Of a stretch of 7,410 bases of DNA, positions 5,569 through 7,410 are shown piece by piece (position 1 is the first letter of the stretch; the number at the start of each line of letters is the position of its first letter). A program made the translations under genes and the position numbers. This DNA comes from Clostridia bacterium (GTDB lineage: Bacteria; Bacillota; Clostridia; Oscillospirales; CAG-272), in contig JAGDCE010000289.1 of assembly GCA_017958705.1 (NCBI GenBank), forward strand, positions 1-7,410, read 5' to 3'. The notes beneath the pieces were generated by a model. It saw only the letters and a program-made list of their open reading frames with translations, had not been told where the DNA came from and made no database searches.

Positions 5569-6969
5569 TCAGCCGTCTTTTATCTCGGACTGCAGCTCTT
5601 TTATCTCTCGTTCGAACGACGGATCGTTGAGTATCTGCTTTTTGCAGACCTCGATCGAATTTATGATCGTGGTGTGATCTCTTCCAAGCAGCGCGCCGAT
5701 CTGGTTCTGCGAGTAGTTCGTCATCGTTCTGATGAGATACGCGCAGACGTGGCGGGCTTCGACTATCTCGCGCTTTTTCGTCTTGCTGCAGATCTCGTCT
5801 TTGCTTGTGCCGTACTTTGTGGATACGATGGTGAATATCTTCTCCACAAGGTCTTTCGGCGACACTTCGACGGTCGTAAGGTCGGCGACGGACTCGATGA
5901 CCATTTCATCCGTGACCGACAGGCCGTAGAGGTATTTTTTTGCGTATATCTTCGTGAGCGCGCCTTCTATCTGTCTGATGTTCTTCGTCAGGTGTTCCGC
6001 GAGGTATACCACCGACGACTCGGAGAGGGACAGATGAAGCGCCTCGGCTTTGTTCTTGATTATGGCCGCGCGCAGCTCGTAGTCCGGCGGCTGGATATCC
6101 GCGGTAAGGCCCATCTCGAACCTGTACTGAAGTCTCTCGTCAAGCTGTTTTATCTCACGCAGCGGGCGGTCGCTGGTGATGATTATCTGCTTCTGACTGT
6201 CGTATAAAGTATTGAAGGTATGGAAGAATTCCTCCTGCACCGCGCTCTTGCCGGCGATGAACTGTATGTCGTCGATCAGGAGCACGTCGCATTTTCTGTA
6301 TTTTTCACGGAACGGCCCGAAGCCGAGTCCGTTGTTGTCGCGCTTGCGGAGGTGTTCGACCATATCTTTGACAAACTGTTCGCCCGTTATATATATGATC
6401 TTTTTCTCGGGATAAAGCTCGGAGATCTTCTTCGTCGTGGCGTAAAGAAGATGGGTCTTGCCGAGTCCCGACGGACCGTAAATCAGCAGAGGGTTCCACA
6501 TCGAAGACGGGTTCTCCGCAACGGCGTAACAGGCGGAATAAACGAACTGGTTCGAGTTGCCGACAACGTAGTTTTCAAAAGTATAAGACTTTTTGGGCGG
6601 CGTTATTGAATTTGTTTTCGGTTTTTCCGGCTCGTCGGGAAGATCGTACGGCATCTTGCCGGGTTCCGGAAATTCCAGATCGTGCTTTATCGCGGCGCGC
6701 ACGCGGTCGAGTCTGTTGCCGTCCGTCTCCTTGCAGTAGACGTAAACGACTTTGAACTCTCCGAGCGCGTCGTGCACGAGACGTTCGAGGACCGACTGCT
6801 GACTTCTGACGAATTCAAGTGTTTTCGCCGTTTCCGTCAGCAGAAGGATGTACTGAGGCTCTATCTCCACGATCTCGATGTCGCGAAAATAGGCGTTGAT
6901 CCTAAGATCCGAATACGTGCCTCTCATATTCGTTAAGATCGAATCCCAGATAAATTTGTATGACTGCAT
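5569..6969 (-). CDS. dnaA: Chromosomal replication initiator DnaA
   Basis: A 466-residue AAA+ initiator that binds DnaA boxes, melts the origin and helps load the helicase. Domain I spans about 1-80, followed by a short proline/lysine-rich linker. The AAA+ core has Walker A GPSGLGKT (165-172), Walker B LLIDD (230-234), sensor I TSDRP (265-269), arginine finger R283 in RFEMG, and sensor II NIRQIEGAL with R332. Domain IV has the helix-turn-helix and the signature GRDHTTIINSI (429-439). The start was set at 6969: AAAGGA (6976-6981) lies 6 bases upstream, and the N-terminus MQSYKFIWDSIL fits the family. A longer reading from 7053 would begin upstream of the predicted transcription start and is rejected. 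Ends in TGA beside the origin. Possible DnaA boxes also lie inside the gene. Confidence 0.98.
   Translation of the reverse strand: MQSYKFIWDSILTNMRGTYSDLRINAYFRDIEIVEIEPQYILLLTETAKTLEFVRSQQSVLERLVHDALGEFKVVYVYCKETDGNRLDRVRAAIKHDLEFPEPGKMPYDLPDEPEKPKTNSITPPKKSYTFENYVVGNSNQFVYSACYAVAENPSSMWNPLLIYGPSGLGKTHLLYATTKKISELYPEKKIIYITGEQFVKDMVEHLRKRDNNGLGFGPFREKYRKCDVLLIDDIQFIAGKSAVQEEFFHTFNTLYDSQKQIIITSDRPLREIKQLDERLQYRFEMGLTADIQPPDYELRAAIIKNKAEALHLSLSESSVVYLAEHLTKNIRQIEGALTKIYAKKYLYGLSVTDEMVIESVADLTTVEVSPKDLVEKIFTIVSTKYGTSKDEICSKTKKREIVEARHVCAYLIRTMTNYSQNQIGALLGRDHTTIINSIEVCKKQILNDPSFEREIKELQSEIKDG
5819..5848. promoter_or_regulatory. Two one-mismatch DnaA boxes inside dnaA
   Basis: TGTGGATAC (5819-5827, minus-strand box) and TTCTCCACA (5840-5848, plus-strand box) each differ from the consensus at one base. 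They face each other across 12 bases within the 3' third of dnaA. They could widen the origin's DnaA-binding zone, but codon constraint alone could also produce them. Confidence 0.4.
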
Positions 6970-6975
6970 TAAGTT

Positions 6976-6981
6976 TCCTTT
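6976..6981 (-). promoter_or_regulatory. dnaA ribosome binding site
   Basis: AAAGGA read on the minus strand, 6 bases before the ATG at 6969. It decides the dnaA start, because the longer in-frame alternative has no such site and lies above the promoter. Confidence 0.85.
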
Positions 6982-7010
6982 CATCAGATTCCGCGTTTCA
7001 GCTGCCGAAT

Positions 7011-7019
7011 ATTTCCACA
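7011..7019 (-). promoter_or_regulatory. Probable DnaA box over the dnaA transcription start
   Basis: TGTGGAAAT on the minus strand has two mismatches to TGTGGATAA. It covers the expected transcription start (about 7016-7018) of the dnaA promoter, a location suited to DnaA autorepression. The repression is inferred from position only. Confidence 0.45.
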
Positions 7020-7024
7020 ACTGC

Positions 7025-7053
7025 ATTATACCACAAAACGCATTTTTTTTCAA
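7025..7053 (-). promoter_or_regulatory. Sigma-A promoter of dnaA
   Basis: On the minus strand, TTGAAA (7048-7053) is followed after exactly 17 bases by TATAAT (7025-7030). The TGG just before the -10 makes it an extended -10 (TGnTATAAT). An A8 tract overlaps the -35 and an AT-rich stretch (7054-7102) lies upstream, possibly as an UP element. The predicted start near 7017 leaves a leader of about 48 bases before the dnaA ATG. Confidence 0.88.
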
Positions 7054-7160
7054 GTACTATTATATTAAATTTTACTATATTTACTAGATATTTATATATA
7101 GAGCCCTCCGCCGCCGGGGATATAAAGAGGAAAGAATAAAAATAAATATTTTAATGAATT
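7054..7160. other. AT-rich gene-free tract upstream of dnaA
   Basis: Positions 7054-7102 are almost entirely A and T. After a short GC patch (about 7104-7119), A/T-rich DNA resumes to about 7155. This may serve as promoter UP element, or as a second melting site if the origin is bipartite as in Bacillus. No consensus DnaA box cluster is visible here. No rpmH, the usual divergent neighbour, is found before the window ends. Confidence 0.5.
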
Positions 7161-7410
7161 GCGCCGCGCTCGATATGGCTTCACCGAGAATAGACTCGTC
7201 GCCTCCTCCGTAGGGCGGGGGCTTACGTGAACCCCCGTTGCTCTCCAGTTCGCAACGGGGAACCCCTATACTCCCGCCGCAAGAAGACGATATATTTTGC
7301 TGTTGCAAAATTCGATATGTTTTGCTGACGCAAAACTCGATGTGTGCGCCGCACCGCGTCACGCTCGATATGGCTTCGCCGGGAAAGCCCGTAGGGGTCG
7401 GCGCCCACGA
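7161..7410. repeat. Modular palindrome cluster at the right edge
   Basis: No credible gene is present. CCCCGTTGC (7233-7241) pairs with GCAACGGGG (7252-7260), a 9-bp stem. An overlapping alternative stem joins GGGGG (7217-7221) with CCCCC (7232-7236). Further right, hairpins TTTTGC-TGTT-GCAAAA (7295-7310), TTTTGC-TGAC-GCAAAA (7320-7335) and GTGC-GCC-GCAC (7344-7354) are separated by TCGATATG-like words (7312-7319, 7337-7344, 7365-7372). CTCGATATGGCTTC also occurs at 7169. GGGGAACCCC (7257-7266) matches the inverse of 139-148 at the left edge. Confidence 0.75.

Noticed and set aside
5569..7053. Longer dnaA start at 7053
   Set aside because: It would begin in the -35 region of the promoter; the start at 6969 has a good ribosome site and family N-terminus.
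7154..7213. 19-codon plus-strand open frame after an AGAGGAAAG sequence
   Set aside because: The site is 17 or more bases from the ATG, and the frame runs into repeat sequence; too short to support.
7084..7362. 92-codon minus-strand open frame at the right edge
   Set aside because: It runs through the hairpin repeats and the AT-rich tract, has low-complexity content and no recognisable family.

Overview
The window is the chromosomal replication origin region of a Firmicute, most likely an uncultured Clostridia-class gut-type bacterium. All genes read on the minus strand, in the order dnaA, dnaN, recF, remB, gyrB (right to left). A remB gene between recF and gyrB is a Firmicutes hallmark. The core genes are about 55-60% G+C by eye counts on sample lines. 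The edges carry dense short palindromic repeats of a kind I associate with uncultured Oscillospirales-like genomes; that taxonomic detail is an impression, not a measurement.

Layout. Positions 1-230 are a cluster of small palindromes without a credible gene. Positions 231-611 hold a small AT-richer gene for a DUF559 (Vsr-like PD-(D/E)XK) nuclease. It lies between two inverted copies of a palindromic repeat, including a perfect 22-bp inverted repeat (181-202 and 635-656). A second tandem copy of the repeat abuts the gyrB stop codon (741). Next come gyrB (741-2666), remB (2685-2918, overlapping recF by one base), recF (2918-4024, TTG start), dnaN (4028-5179), a 389-bp intergenic origin (5180-5568) and dnaA (5569-6969). 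Upstream of dnaA is a near-consensus sigma-A promoter with an extended -10, then an AT-rich tract, then a second palindrome cluster (7160-7410) built from hairpins joined by a TCGATATG-like spacer.

How it works together. DnaA binds boxes in the dnaA-dnaN gap and melts DNA there. The gap has a perfect DnaA box beside the dnaA stop, several weaker boxes, and a stretch that reads as a basal unwinding system: two tandem degenerate boxes, a short GC spacer and six DnaA-trios running toward dnaN. DnaN is the sliding clamp, RecF handles gap repair, and GyrB with GyrA (not in the window) removes supercoils. RemB is a small DNA-binding regulator. The S4-domain gene yaaA, common between dnaN and recF, is absent, and gyrA does not directly follow gyrB. 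The most unusual items are the repeat-bounded nuclease gene, the covarying tandem palindromes at the gyrB stop, and the modular palindrome families at both edges.
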